DNA of 64,000 nucleotides, taken from the NCBI GenBank assembly GCA_009760855.2, contig WPIO01000023.1, positions 1,905,001 through 1,969,000 on the forward strand, given 5' to 3'. This document shows, in pieces, positions 51,114-62,876 of this stretch; positions within the stretch are counted from its first letter, which is position 1, and each line of letters opens with the position of its first letter. Source of the DNA: Cristatella mucedo. Lineage: Eukaryota > Bryozoa > Phylactolaemata > Cristatellidae. A program made the position numbers and the translations under genes. Under the pieces are notes generated by a model, which did no database searches, was not told the DNA's origin, and saw nothing but the letters and a program-made list of their open reading frames with translations.

Positions 51114-51342
51114 TCAGATGAGGAGGAAGAGGAGGGCGCACTTTGTAGACTGAATGAGATCTGCATTCGGAAGCATCTCTTCAGTCCGGTGCATCTCTAA
51201 GAGGATTACCACAGTGTCCAGACCTTGCTGAACGCTTTGAGGTATGACGAGCTTCACCGGAAAGTCATAGGAAACCTCAAAATGGCGGCATTTCCTATGG
51301 GTCTCCAAAGCGTTCATACAAGGTTTCGCGGGTCTCGGAATC
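51114..51342 (-). CDS. Possible terminal exon or coding remnant on the minus strand, unrecognised
   Basis: After an acceptor-like ATTATCAG, the minus strand is open for 75 codons. It contains NALETHRKCRHFEVSYDF, PVKLVIPQSVQQGLDTVVIL and LLEMHRTEEMLPNADLIQ, then a stop. Composition looks protein-like and not simple-sequence. A second minus-strand open stretch (51438-51707) lies just upstream in another frame. I recognise neither. They may be a decayed transposon ORF or exons of an unknown gene. Confidence 0.25.
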
Positions 51343-52364
51343 TGATAATGCTACAAATGGGCACCAAATCATGAAACAATATGTCACAACTTTGGATAAG
51401 GAGTCGACATCCTTCAAATACCTTCGAAATGTCTTCCCTAGGCTATCTGAGGCATGCCAAGTCTGGTTCTTCTGGGAACCACAAATAAAAGAGGATCGTT
51501 GAATGCAACAAATTCTTTAAGAAACTCACTAGTAAGGTGAAAGCAGCTTGAAACAACTACGTCGCAGTGGTGCGGAGCATCGCACGGTATCATAATGCGG
51601 AAAGGTATGTAGAGCTGGTTGACTCTACGGCGAATAGCACAAGCGCACACGGCAGTAGGATGTTCTTGGGAGGCCGCATCTTTAACGCCCGATCTCGATA
51701 GATTCAAAGAGAACGCGGGGTCTTATTGGAGGAGAAGCGTAGAGGAGTGTTTCCACCTGGATTTACTGGACTTTGCCTGCCGCTACCAAGAACAGTGTAA
51801 GGATAAAATGGCGAGCTACTGCAGGCGCGGTCAATTCGTGAAAGTTATTTACAGTGTTAACATTAATCTCAAAGAACTGCTCATCTCTAAATCTTGCATG
51901 ATCATTTTTACTAAAACGGTATAGATAAGTAATAGTTTTTTATTTACTCGTTGTTTTTCTGAACCAAAGACGCGAATTCGCTCGTTTTCTCATTGGAACT
52001 GATTAAATTTCAAATTCATCACTGGCCTGGTCACACAAGTAAAGTTTGTAGAGAATAATGACCATTATTTTGTCTACTTTCGAGGCATAAGAAATTGTTG
52101 TGAAATAATGTAATAGCCACTTATTACCCCCCCGACGCAAAAACGTGTGTTGCATAATTTTAGTTCCACGTGCATGTGTCAACACCCCTCCAAATCGAAT
52201 GGAATTACGTCGTGAAGCGAAGCTGGGAGAGCTAGGAGCTACATTATCACGGCGGCTTATTCTCGCGTAATAAGTCACCTGTCTGCACGAGCCATTTGCC
52301 CCTGGAGCCAGCTCTTATCGAAGGTTCTTTGTCAGCACCAAAAGCTGCTGCATGCCCGTGATAG

Positions 52365-52460
52365 ACCTGATGGCGCACTACGTAGGGCGGCTGCTTTTCA
52401 CGACCTCAGTTCCGAGGTTGTGGGCTCGAATCCTGCGGTGGGCGATCCTTTATTGCCGCT
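52365..52460 (+). mobile_element. tRNA-like fragment, possibly another SINE
   Basis: GTGGGCTCGAATCCTGCGGT is a good Pol III B box (close to GGTTCGAATCC) with a weak A-box region (GATGGCGCACTACGTAGG) about 45 bases upstream. It lacks the 3' tail of the other SINEs. It does not fold into a convincing tRNA cloverleaf by eye. Confidence 0.35.
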
Positions 52461-52539
52461 GCAAACGGTGGATATATCTGTAAAGGCTCTTCTGTCGCCA
52501 TACAAAAGAGGTTGTTAAATCAGCTAGTATAGATCTTTA

Positions 52540-52757
52540 ATACAATCTTCTGAAGTTCGTAACCTTCTTCACTGTTGCATGTTGTCACTAACCGCACTTG
52601 CATGCTGACCCTGTGTATAACCACTCTAACCACGTTATTCATGTTGTTTATCAAGCATGATACCACTCAACACTCGATCGTGTTTCCTTTGCAGCGATTG
52701 CAAAGCGCCTAGAAATAGATTGAGTTCTCTGAGGGCGCTTCATCAAGTGTATTATTA
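52540..52757 (+). mobile_element. LINE family A 3' tail
   Basis: This is the 3' UTR of family A in plus orientation: CTGACCCTGTGTATAACC, GCAAAGCGCCTAGAAATAGA, GAGTTCTCTGAGGGCGCTTC, ending in (ATT)n. No coding part is attached. Confidence 0.82.
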
Positions 52758-52859
52758 TTATTTTTATAATTATAAATATGATTGGACCCTTGCGAACCCT
52801 TTGAATTTCCTAACGCACATTGAAGCCCCTTAAAGCTCATTTGAAGCGACGCTTCCATT

Positions 52860-53107
52860 GACGGGCGCACGAGCGCAGGCTTTTTTATATGCGTGCTGAC
52901 ACTGTGCATGCTGCCATTAACCAACCACACTTGCATGCTGACCCTGTGCATGTCACCCCTAACCGTGTTATTCATGTTGTTTATCAAGCTTGATATTACT
53001 CGCCATTCAATCGGGTTTCCCTATGCAGCAAACGTAAAGCGCCTAGAAAGAGATTGAGTTATCTGAGGGCGCTTTATCAAGTGCATACTTATTATTATTA
53101 TTATATT
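52860..53107 (+). mobile_element. LINE family A 3' tail, second copy
   Basis: Another plus-strand tail lies only 100 bases after the previous one. It has the CTGACACTGTGCATGCTG and CTGACCCTGTGCATGTCA segments, the AAAGCGCCTAGAAAGAGATT stem and (ATT)n. The close repetition suggests nested or preferential insertion. Confidence 0.82.
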
Positions 53108-53556
53108 GTCTGATATGCATAGCATCAAAGTTATGCGCCGTGAAGCCTCGAGAAAAAGAGGGCCATTACTGCGAAGAATGTTTATTTATGGCCTTCCCCC
53201 AAGCCTTTCATCTGCTTACCCGTTTCTGATTTCAGTGAGAAAATGGCAGCCAAAGCCAACTTGATCTCAAAAAAAGGCGGCGCAGTGAGAAACATAGCTG
53301 GGTCAGAATGGTAGTCGAGTAAGCGGGTATCGTCGAAGCGGCAGCGAAAGCCGTCCGTAATTAAATTGGTCGTCGGCCTTTCTTAGCTACGGAGCGGTCT
53401 CGGGCAACTTTGTGAGCTGTACGGACCTTGCGTAACGTATCTAATTTAAAGCTTTTATTATTTCGCTAGATAAATGTTTAGCCTGTCGCCAGTTGGGCCA
53501 AAATTTCGGGACACACAGAGAATTTTCTTGACGGACAGATGCCGCTGGCCATGAAC

Positions 53557-53757
53557 GCCGAGCGTGACAGAGCGTCGCCTGCAATGGCAAGCGTGGCGGT
53601 GCGGTGACCGTAGCGGCGAGCGTGTCATCGCTGCGCGTGAGCGGCGAGCGTGTCAGCCGAATGCCTAGTCTGGCGAGCGTAACGGTAAGATGTCTAGAAC
53701 GGCAAGCGTCTCAGCGCGATTCTCAGGCCGGCTAGCGTGACAGCAGGATGCTCTAAT
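53557..53757. repeat. Degenerate 29-bp minisatellite, seven units
   Basis: Units begin GGCGAGCGTGTCAG or close variants at 28-29 base spacing (for example 53644, 53672, 53701, 53730). Identity between units is modest outside the GGCRAGCGT core. Confidence 0.85.
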
Positions 53758-56700
53758 GGGACAGAATGGGATTAGCCTTGACCCCAGCTATGAAAAGCCA
53801 CGTTTACACTATCGGTCTTGCTTCACGATTCCAATTTCGGATATACAGCGCCCAGGCGGCTATCCATATTCGTTTTTGCGGCCTTTGAGGCGCTCAACCA
53901 TAGGCAGCAACCAAATTACTCTAAGGTGCAGCGCCGAGCGAAGCGCTAGAAAGGTGCGTGCCTGTCGCCGTGTTTTTCGCTGTGCATGCCCGCTGTCTTC
54001 GTAACTGCATGGCGATATATTCTTGCTTGCTCCAAGAACAGAGAGCGAGTGGGAGGCAGTTGCAACTGGCTTCGGCAGACATACACTTGATGATACAAAC
54101 GACACTTCCTAAACTTCTTTGGGTGCTCGTGACGGAAAGCTTGTCAGCACAAGAAAGCCCGACAGAAGTGTCTCCCATTTTTACAGCTAGCAAAATCTAC
54201 TTAGCTGCATCGTGCTGTCTGCATTCGTCGATGTTCGCACGAGGTTCGTCCAAGTACAAGTGGGGGGTGGGGGGTTACGACTGGTCGGACCAGTGCCGGC
54301 TGTGTCTATACGGAGTCCACATTATGCTCGCGCGTTGGACAATGACACTTCGCAGCCGCTGCACCGCAGGACCGCACCTTCTACCCGATAGCTCAGATCC
54401 CAGCTCTTTTCACTAGATGGCTGCAGATGGCTATTTTCTCTCTAAAGGCTTACACTGAGAAACCGTATCGTAATCGTGAGCTCTAATCGCAAGAGGAAAT
54501 ATTTAACTAATGGGTCAGTGGTGCTCAGCAACTGGTTGAAAGGTTGCTTATGGCATTCGTTCTTTGAGAATGAGGGAACTCGAGAATATACGTTAAGCCA
54601 CCAACTTCCGACCGGATAGACTGTCCTGGCTTACTATGCACTGCAAAACTTTCTGCCGAGTGAAGCAGGATCGATAGAGATGCTGGAGAGTTCCGGAAGC
54701 TCAGACGAACTACCACCATTTCCAGAACCTGCATCGCCCCTGTAGCAATAGCAGCGGTTGTCCTGCAGATGGTGTTTCCCAAATTAACACCGCTTACTTG
54801 ACAGGTGTCGGACGCTTGCCATGGCTGGACGCATCAAGTCAAGGACACAATAGCAGACGCTCGTGAGTCAAGAGAGCGACGCCAGATGAGCTAATGTATG
54901 TGCAATCATAGTAAGCAGTATGGTTATCAGCTATATTTAGCAAGTTAACGTTGCTGTAACAATTTATATTTGCCATAAAGTTGAGCAATCAGCATTGATA
55001 GAAGCATTCGTTGCAGGATTGGGAGCATTTTAAAGAACACCACTCATTCTTTGCCGCTCAGAGTTATGCTAGCAGCTACTGTACGATCAGCAGCTTATTG
55101 CTGAGCAACCTTCAAATAAGTTTTCCCCGCAAAAGCTGTGACTCACGATGGCATGTACTCCGGGTCTTCGCTATCGCCTAGCCAAATTGATCAGGTCATC
55201 CTTCGATAGAGCCCCAGTAGATGAAGAACTTATGTGTAAAACCTCTTTATAGGATCTGGCGTGCTGATTCTCTAACAGCATCCTCGGCCGGAGCACGAAC
55301 CCCTTGATCTAACCCTAGGAAGTTAGTTGTGGAAAATGCCCCTAATGAATGGATATCAGCACCAGTCTCGATCGTTACAGATGCCGACGTCATATTGCTT
55401 CTCGTTTGACGATTCACCAACATTATCTGACATGTCATCAACAGCTGTTGGTGTGACGTCCTAAATATCATACTGCCAATCAATTTACATTTCATTCACG
55501 TACACGGTTTTTATATATGAGCTAACTTAGTCGAGTCGTTGCATTTCACAAACTTGTTTGTTCAGAAACTCTGCAACGCAATGGTTACATATATCTACGT
55601 TTGTGTAAACAGAAAATTGATGGGACCTATGGTCATTTTTTTGGTCTTGCCTCCATCTCGGCCAAGATGTAAAAACCTGCCCAGCTTCTCCATCTTGGTT
55701 CAGTCTTATATTGGTCTTGATGATGCACTACCTCCAAGACTGAAGCTGGACAGAAGCAAGATGGGACCATATGCATGTTGCTATGAGGCACGGCGATGCC
55801 AGTTCGTAGCCAGCCGCATTCAATTCGAGTCTTTGACGTGCAGGGAGGTGGGCGGGCACACATCCATCGATCGGTTATCGCAGGAAATCCGGAGTCGAGC
55901 GAGCGGCGAGAAGGGAATCGAGACGCGGTCGGTGGGCGCCGTCGAATGCGTGCCTATACATTCGTGTGAGTGCACGAAATTCAATTTCTCGAGTGTCCCT
56001 GTTCCCAGCTAGGGAACGGACGAAGGGATCGTTCCAAGTAAGAGTATACAACTTGGAAGGCTCCTTTCCCCGATTAAGGGGTGGAAGTGGCCGTCGTGCC
56101 TGGTTCGGGACTAGGCTCACGGCAGAGTGGTGAGCACTTTTGAGGAGTGCGGGATTAAGACTGAGCTAGACGCAGCACAGCGACTTGGTCCTCCTGCGGA
56201 TAGGTTTTTCGGTTAAATTCTCCATTCGTGGCAGGACCTCGATCTAGCTCATGGCAAGGAGCTTGTGAGCTAGTAACTGTCTGTAGGATTACAACTGAAA
56301 TGCTCTAGCCGAGGCGATCGGCTTATTTCGCTACCTTCAGCTCGTCAAACCAGCATTCGGGAGTGCCTGACCCTGAACCCTAAGCCCCAAACCTACTACG
56401 CCGCCCGCTTGGCTTGCTAAGCAGGCTCTCACGTCCCCTCTCCCGACACGGTTCAAAGCTACACATGGATGGTTCCGAAGCCGTTTAAATTGGCTATCGC
56501 TTGAAGAATACTTAGAAAGCTTCGACTCAATTCCGTGGTAGCTGCTAAATTTCCGCGACGGTCTCACTTCTTCTTTATTGTGTGTCGAAGATAATCGAAC
56601 AGTTGGTGATGGCTATCCCCCACCCTTCGGGTATTTTGCTGAGACTCTTTGCAACGCGACACGAACGGTCCTCGAATAGGCTGCTCAAAAAAAAGAGCCG

Positions 56701-57229
56701 CCTAGTACGATGGTGAGGTGTCACTGCCAGTAAGCGAATAGTAGCTACAGTAGCCCGTGTTTCTGCCGACCAACATAAACTATTGCTAGCTTACCGTTAT
56801 TTTGCCTTTGCGTACACAGGTCGTGCTAGCTTATTAACTGGCGACACTTAAAAGTAGTGATACCAAGAAATGGTTGTGCATTCTCTTCGTGATGCAGGTC
56901 ATCTGGATCTGCATCTTGACTCCTCCGACTGCCTCCAGACTCTCATTGACAACATAAATGATACAACGGAAGGCAGTCGACGAGAATGCTCCTTTAAAGA
57001 CTGTCTACGTACAGAATGGATAAGACGCCATTTCTTTTACTGAAAACTAAAAAAAGCATAGTCTAAAGCGCAGAATAAGAACTCTGCTGACAAAGATGCC
57101 AGGGCTTCGTAGTCTGCTGGTAGTCTACCGTCGTGCCAAGGCAGGCACAGAAAATTAGTAGCAGACAGCAAGCCATTTGCTTGACAATACCAGGCTGCCT
57201 CACTGCCCGGATATTGCTGGCTTGTGGGT
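53758..57229. other. AT-richer intergenic stretch, no recognised gene
   Basis: Several open frames of 80-157 codons exist on both strands (for example 55539-56012 +), but none shows a family motif, splice pattern or signal peptide that I can support. Confidence 0.55.
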
Positions 57230-57727
57230 GACAGAAATTGTCTGCCTTTTTTGTTACAAAATCGCATATATGCGTGCCTTTTTATCGTCACCTGTATGTT
57301 AGATGTTACCACTAACCATGCAGTCATGGTTCTGTTATGACAAGTGTAAAGTGCCTAGAAGTGTCTGACCGCCGTGCCTTCAGTTCCCGTGCTCCCAAAG
57401 CCTTGAGCTCACTTTCGACTGGCGTCACGACATCCACTGAATTGACGACGGTAAAAAGCTAAAAACGCATCTATTTATCATGGCATTTAGTGGGTCCATG
57501 TGATTCTTTCTTTGTGTGCTTATGCTTGCTGACGCTGTGCAAACTGTCACTAAACATATTTGCATGCTGATCCTGTGCATGTTCCCTCTAAACATGTTAC
57601 CCTTGCTGTAATTGAGCATGCTATCACTAACCAGTCGATTATACTTCCTTGGCAGCAAATGTAAAGTGACTAGAAAAAGATTTAGTTCTCTGAGGCTGCT
57701 ATGCAAATTTATTATTATTATTATAGT
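57230..57727 (+). mobile_element. LINE family A 3' tail(s), nested
   Basis: A partial tail (about 57260-57362, ending GTGTAAAGTGCCTAGAAGTG) runs directly into a longer family A 3' segment. That segment includes the GTGCTCCCAAAGCCTTGAGC C-terminal region and ends GTAAAGTGACTAGAAAAAGA, TTCTCTGAGG and (ATT)n at 57707-57725. Confidence 0.75.
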
Positions 57728-58109
57728 AAATTCCATAGCTCTGCTATTAACCTGCGGATCGGTGTAGAGTTTTGAGCGCGACTTTAGTTCAGCTTGCAAT
57801 ACAAAGGCTGAGTTCAGTTTTGATAATACGAAAAGTAAATGGTTACACACGTCCTTAAACTTCCTTCAACTTGAAATTATGTTTTCGTGCCTTAGTATTA
57901 AATGCAAAATATTTTTTTTAGTTTTTCATGCTTTGGTCAATTCAATTCTAGAATTCGTACATTTTTTGAAGGGATTTGCCATTTTAAGATGCATAACTTG
58001 AGTTGGTTGATTTTTCAAGATTCTCTTGTTCTGACATTCAGCAATTTGCCGTGACCTTGACTGACCGGGGACGGCGGGGGTCAAACAAATCAAAGTGATT
58101 GTTACACCA

Positions 58110-58975
58110 AAATAATAATAATAATACATTTGTATAGGGCCCTCAGAGAACTGAAGCTTTCTTTAGGCACTTAACAGATGCTTTATAGAAAGCATTACCA
58201 GATGATTAGTGGTACATCCACAAGCAGCAAGCTTAGTGTAAGCAAGTACATGCACACGAAGGACGAATCACAAAGACCCACCAAATGCTATAATACGCAG
58301 ATGGGTTTTAAGCTTTTTTTTTAAATATCGTCATGTCAGGGACCTGGTGACTTGCGTCGGTAGTGAGCTCCAGGCTTTGGGAGCTAAAGGAACTAAAGGT
58401 ATGGTCTCCGACGGTTTTGAGTTTCGTACCAAGTAGAAGCTAAACGATTTGAGTCAAAAGAACGGCTTGTAAGATTCTTCGCCTGGTGTGGGAGCACTTC
58501 TGATAAGCAGGCTGGAGGCAGAGAATGAAGGGACCTGAAAGTTAGTGACAGAACCTTGAAGTCGATGGAGTGAGAGCAAGTGCAGGTCGGCTAGAATTAA
58601 TGTGATGTGACAAATACGACGACCACGAAAGATGAGCCACAGGGTTTTGCACCAATTGTAGGCGCCTGATTGCACAGGCTGGGAGACCAGCAAGCAATGA
58701 GTTGCAGAAGTCGAGACGGGATGTCACAAATGCATGGACTAAATGAGATGTTGTATCCCTGTCTAAGCAAGGCCTAATTTTGGCAATGTTATGTAGCTGA
58801 AAGTAGGCAATCTGAGTGTGGTTGTCTAATTAAAGGTTCCTTTGGAAGAGGAAACCTAGATTTTTTACAGATTCAACAGGAGATATACTGGTGGAGCCGA
58901 TTTGTCGCGTTAGGTTTTTAAATTTCTGAATCACACTTGGTTTACCCATTACTAGTAAGAAGTGTGTCGCATAAA
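58110..58975 (-). mobile_element. LINE family A, 3' half, inactive
   Basis: The minus strand reads LDFCNSLLAGLPACAIRRLQ and LADLHLLSLHRLQG, matching the 49.0-49.4 kb copy. It ends in the family 3' tail (GGGCCCTCAGAGAACTGAAG at about 58138) and AATAATAATAATA. Stops and indels throughout. Confidence 0.8.
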
Positions 58976-59019
58976 TATATAATATAGTGCATGTTGTTAC
59001 TTTTTATAGTGCCAAGTTC

Positions 59020-59022
59020 TAT

Positions 59023-59056
<34 letters not shown>

Positions 59057-59515
59057 TTGCACTTGATAAAGCGCCCTCAGAGAACTTAATCTCTTTCTAG
59101 GCGCTTTACATTTGCTGCAAAGTGATACGCAATAGAATAGTAAGTAAAATCATGCTTGAAAAACAAACAAAATGAATAACATGGTTAGGGGTTACATGCA
59201 CTGGGTCAGCATGCAAATGTGGTTAGTGGCAGCATGAACAGTGTCAGCACGCATAAGCACATCGAGGACGAATCACAAGGACCCACTAAATGCTGTCCTA
59301 AATAGGAATGTTTTTAAGTTTCTTTTAAATGTGGTCAGGTCAGGGGATGTTCTGATGCAGGTCGGGAGGGAGTTCCAGGCTGTGGGAGCATACGAGCTAA
59401 ATGCACGGTCTCCAAAGGATTTAAGGTTTGTACGAGGTATTTCTAGACTGTTGGATTCCGAAAAGCGAGTGGTACGATGCTTTGCCTGATGGGGTAGTAT
59501 CTCTGAAAGATTAGT
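59020..59515 (-). mobile_element. LINE family A, 3' UTR and C-terminal fragment
   Basis: The sequence starts with (AAT)n, then CACTTGATAAAGCGCCCTCA and the conserved 3' stem. It continues through the 3' UTR shared with 48.69-49.15 kb (GGGTCAGCATGCAAATGTGG, ACCCACTAAATGCTGT, GTACGAGGTAT) and stops within the C-terminal coding part. Confidence 0.85.
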
Positions 59516-59889
59516 TTTAATTATATGAATGATGTTAATGACGCTTTGGGATACATTTCATCTTCTCGAAGAGATAACTCCGAAGGCCAGCATAGTTTGT
59601 CCTAAAATTAAAGAAACCCGGTCACGTGACTCGATTTTTTAAATAGAACTACGGTGTCTCCATTTCATAAGTGGATACAATTAATATAACATAATTTGAT
59701 ATGCGTGACGATCTTGCTTAGACACTAAGCAAAATGCTGACCCTCAAGTCCCACAACAGCTAAATCTCCTTCAGTCCTACCTGAACGACTACGCCAGCTT
59801 CAGCGTCCTCATGGCCTGAGATCTTCTCAAGACAAAACACTAACATTGGTCTCCTTCTTTTATTTAAAGAAAGTATGCGACAGAAGATC

Positions 59890-61245
59890 TATAGCTGCAG
59901 GTCGTAGACTATGAAACCAACTTTCACGATACCATTGATTACGATGTCCTGCTTGAACGATTGAGAACAACAATCGGTCTGGCAGGCGAGGCACTGGCGT
60001 GGTTTAAATCGTACTTGTCTGATCATGTTCCATCCGTGTCGTGTGGGGGTCAAGTCTCACCCACGAGACCGGTCACTTGTGGAGTCCCTCAAAGGTCCGT
60101 CATCGGTCCCTTGCTGTTCTCCATTTATACTCAATCTCTGGGAAAAGTGATTAAGGTCCATGGAGTAGGATATCCCTTTTATACTGACGATATTCAGCTG
60201 TATGTGTCACTGAAACCACCGGAATCTAGAGCAGCAACTGATAAACTGAATGCTTGCCTTGCCGACATTCAAACCTGGATGTCGAAAAGTTTCTTGAAAC
60301 TAAATTATGATAAAAACTCAACTGCTGCTCATAGGACACCCTAAGCGTATGGCTGGATTAGAAGGCTTTGCTCTTCTAATAGGTGATGCTGCTGTGGGGC
60401 CATTATACCACGTGCTCGAAATTTAGGATCGTTTTCGACAGCTGCCTCAATTTCAAAAGATTCATTCAGAAGACTGCCTCTACAGCTTGCCATCACATCC
60501 GATCCCTATCTAAGATTAGGAGCTGTCTTCCATCGTGGCTTGCAAAAAATGTAACTAGCTCCTTAGTTCTGTCTCGGCTTGATCATTGTAATTCCCTTTT
60601 GACTGGGCTACCAAAAAAAGCAATTAGTCCACTGGAGATGGCTATGAATATGGCTGTAAGGCTAGTCTTCAAATCCCAGAGGTTTGACCACACGTCTCCC
60701 TTGCTAAAAGAGCTAGGATGGCTGCCGGTTGAGCAACGGATACAGAGCAAAGTTCTTACGCTGACCCACAAGGCCCGCCATGGCTTGGCTCCTCCATACC
60801 TAGCTGAACTGTTGCACCAGTTTCAGCCTCCTCGTGCCCTCAGGTCCTGTGTGGACAATAAATTAGCTGTTACATTTCTACGCATAAAGACCGTTGGCGA
60901 CAAAACCTTTAGCTCTGCATGTCCTAGGCTGTGGAACTAGCTGCCACGATTCTTACGCAACGACAACAACTACTCTCCTGTTGCCGACTATGGCTCATCC
61001 TTTCCAGCGGTCCTGAGCTGCTACTTTCATGCCACGCACTACCTCGACTGCTCTCCTGACTCTGCTATGCTTCCCACTTTCTCTTTGTTGCGTGAGACGA
61101 AGTCTGTTGGCTACCGAATGCGTACCGAAAGCCGCTTAGGCTATGAGTGCGCTATACAAAACTCTCTTGCGTAACACCCACATGGTCTTTGTGGCTTTGT
61201 GGAGTTACAGACTGAGATACATTACATACATACATACATGCATGA
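59890..61245 (+). pseudogene. LINE family B (L2/CR1-type), reverse transcriptase fragment and 3' end
   Basis: This is the longest copy of family B. It shows the motif A area (FHDTIDYDVLLERL), then CGVPQRSVIGPLLFSIYTQ (the GVPQGSVLGP block), then PFYTDDIQLYVS, the catalytic YxDD box as YTDD. The C-terminal domain SRLDHCNSLLTGLPKKAI to LGWLPVEQRI and ALRSCVDNKL follows after a frame change near 60345-60385. It is broken by stops and lacks the N-terminal half and endonuclease. The 3' end runs into a (CATA)n tract at 61216-61240. The motifs are those of non-LTR retrotransposons of the L2/CR1 group. The copy is dead. Confidence 0.85.
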
Positions 61246-62150
61246 ATGAATACGGTCTGCAGCTGAGCGAGGACAGGACAACGTAAGCACAAACCTGCAA
61301 CTTCTGTCATATGGTTGCTGTTGGCCTGTCTTTCTTGATCTTCTTTAATATATTTTTTCTGGATCAATCCATCCACAGCAGATTTAAAGTCACATGCTTA
61401 TTCATTTTGGTCAGTTTTTTTAATGCAACGGATTTTCATTTTTGGGGACATTGCTGAGAACAAGATAACAAAAATAATTTCTCTTTAATTGTAAGCCGGT
61501 CTGTCTGCGAAAATTGTTATCTCACGTACACATGTTTAGTGGAATTGCGTCATCATCCTAAACAAGTGCGTTGGCCTTACATGTTATATTTAGGCACAAT
61601 ATGAAAAGCGAAAGCGCTTAGTAACAACATACTAATTTATGAATACGTAATATCTATCTCTTTCTCCGACTTCAGAAAGGCCTGTGGACGAAGTCAGTGG
61701 GTTTTACTCTGGAAAGCTTTCTACGGTGCATTCAAGGCCTAAGTCATTGGCTTAGGAGGGGCTTCTCAGAACGAGGAGCTAGCGGTATGATCGTCCGGGA
61801 TCAACACGTCATCAGATTAGGCAAAGCAGGTACTGGAAGTTTATGTAGAAACTACAAACGAGCTGTCCGTTCCCTATTTGCACTCCTGTGTCGCTGGACT
61901 AACGAAAGAGCATTTTGACATAAGGTTTCTATGCATTAACAGCATGGAAAATTCCTCTGATCCAACCAAATATTTATTCTTATTAAGCTAACGGCAGACC
62001 AAACACTTTCGGTATGGTAAGCAGCATTATTAAACTATTCGAATACGGTCACCATGGTAACCCGACAAAATAGCCCCGACAAAATAGCGCCGACGAAGCT
62101 CATAATTAGAGATAAAAACACACTTACAAAGACCCACGATACAAAAATAA

Positions 62151-62199
62151 GGTTTACGGCTTAGGATTTGGGGTTTAGGATTTAGGGTTTAGGGCTTAC
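62151..62199. repeat. Degenerate TTTAGGG-like heptamer tract
   Basis: Seven consecutive 7-base units: GGTTTAC GGCTTAG GATTTGG, then GGTTTAG GATTTAG, then GGTTTAG GGCTTAC. The period is exact, the units vary. Confidence 0.85.
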
Positions 62200-62744
62200 C
62201 CATCGTTTAGTAACAACTCTTTTCCTTACTGTGGTTCTAAGTTCTCAATATTGACTGATCGATATGAACAGGAAGGATTAAAAGAATATGGCGGCAAACG
62301 AAAACAAAAATAAATAAGAAAAAATGTAGATTAATGTTAAATTATTCTTGAACTATTCATAATTTTATAAGACAAAAATATTTCAATACGCCTTCACTTT
62401 TTAACATTTTCAAAAAACTATATTTTAAAATTTAATTTTCATCATCGTAATAGAATATTTTCGATATTATAAGCTAATCGAAATATACAAGATTTGTGAA
62501 CATATTGTTGAAATTTGTGGGAGCTACCTTGTCTTCGGCTGTTTTGTGTGCAGGCTATTTTCTCAGGGTTATTTTTTCAGCAGCTATTTTTTCGGGGTGC
62601 CCGTCGGCATTATTAGTCAGTTTCTGCTGTTTTATGTCATGGCAAAAGCTACTCTGAGTGGAAGTAATTCCTTTGTGCGCTGCCTTCCATCTTTTGTAAT
62701 AACGTCCAACGTATTTACATTTACGAGCTGAGAATAGAAACTAG

Positions 62745-62768
62745 TAATTACAGCAAATGTAAAATGCC

Positions 62769-62832
<64 letters not shown>

Positions 62833-62876
62833 GTTCTCTGAGGGCGCTTGATCAATATTATTATTATTATTATTAA
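62745..62876 (+). mobile_element. LINE family A 3' tail with an internal GA microsatellite
   Basis: GCAAATGTAAAATGCCTAGA is followed by about 60 bases of (GA)n, then GAGTTCTCTGAGGGCGCTTG and (ATT)n. The GA run replaces the short AGAAAGAGATT of other copies. Confidence 0.85.

Noticed and set aside
55539-56012. 157-codon open frame as a gene
   Set aside because: No family motif, signal peptide or splice support. The composition is unremarkable and the opposite strand is also partly open.
59961-60940. Functional reverse transcriptase gene
   Set aside because: The motifs are real, but the frame breaks near 60345-60385, the N-terminal half is missing and stops precede 59960; it is a dead LINE.
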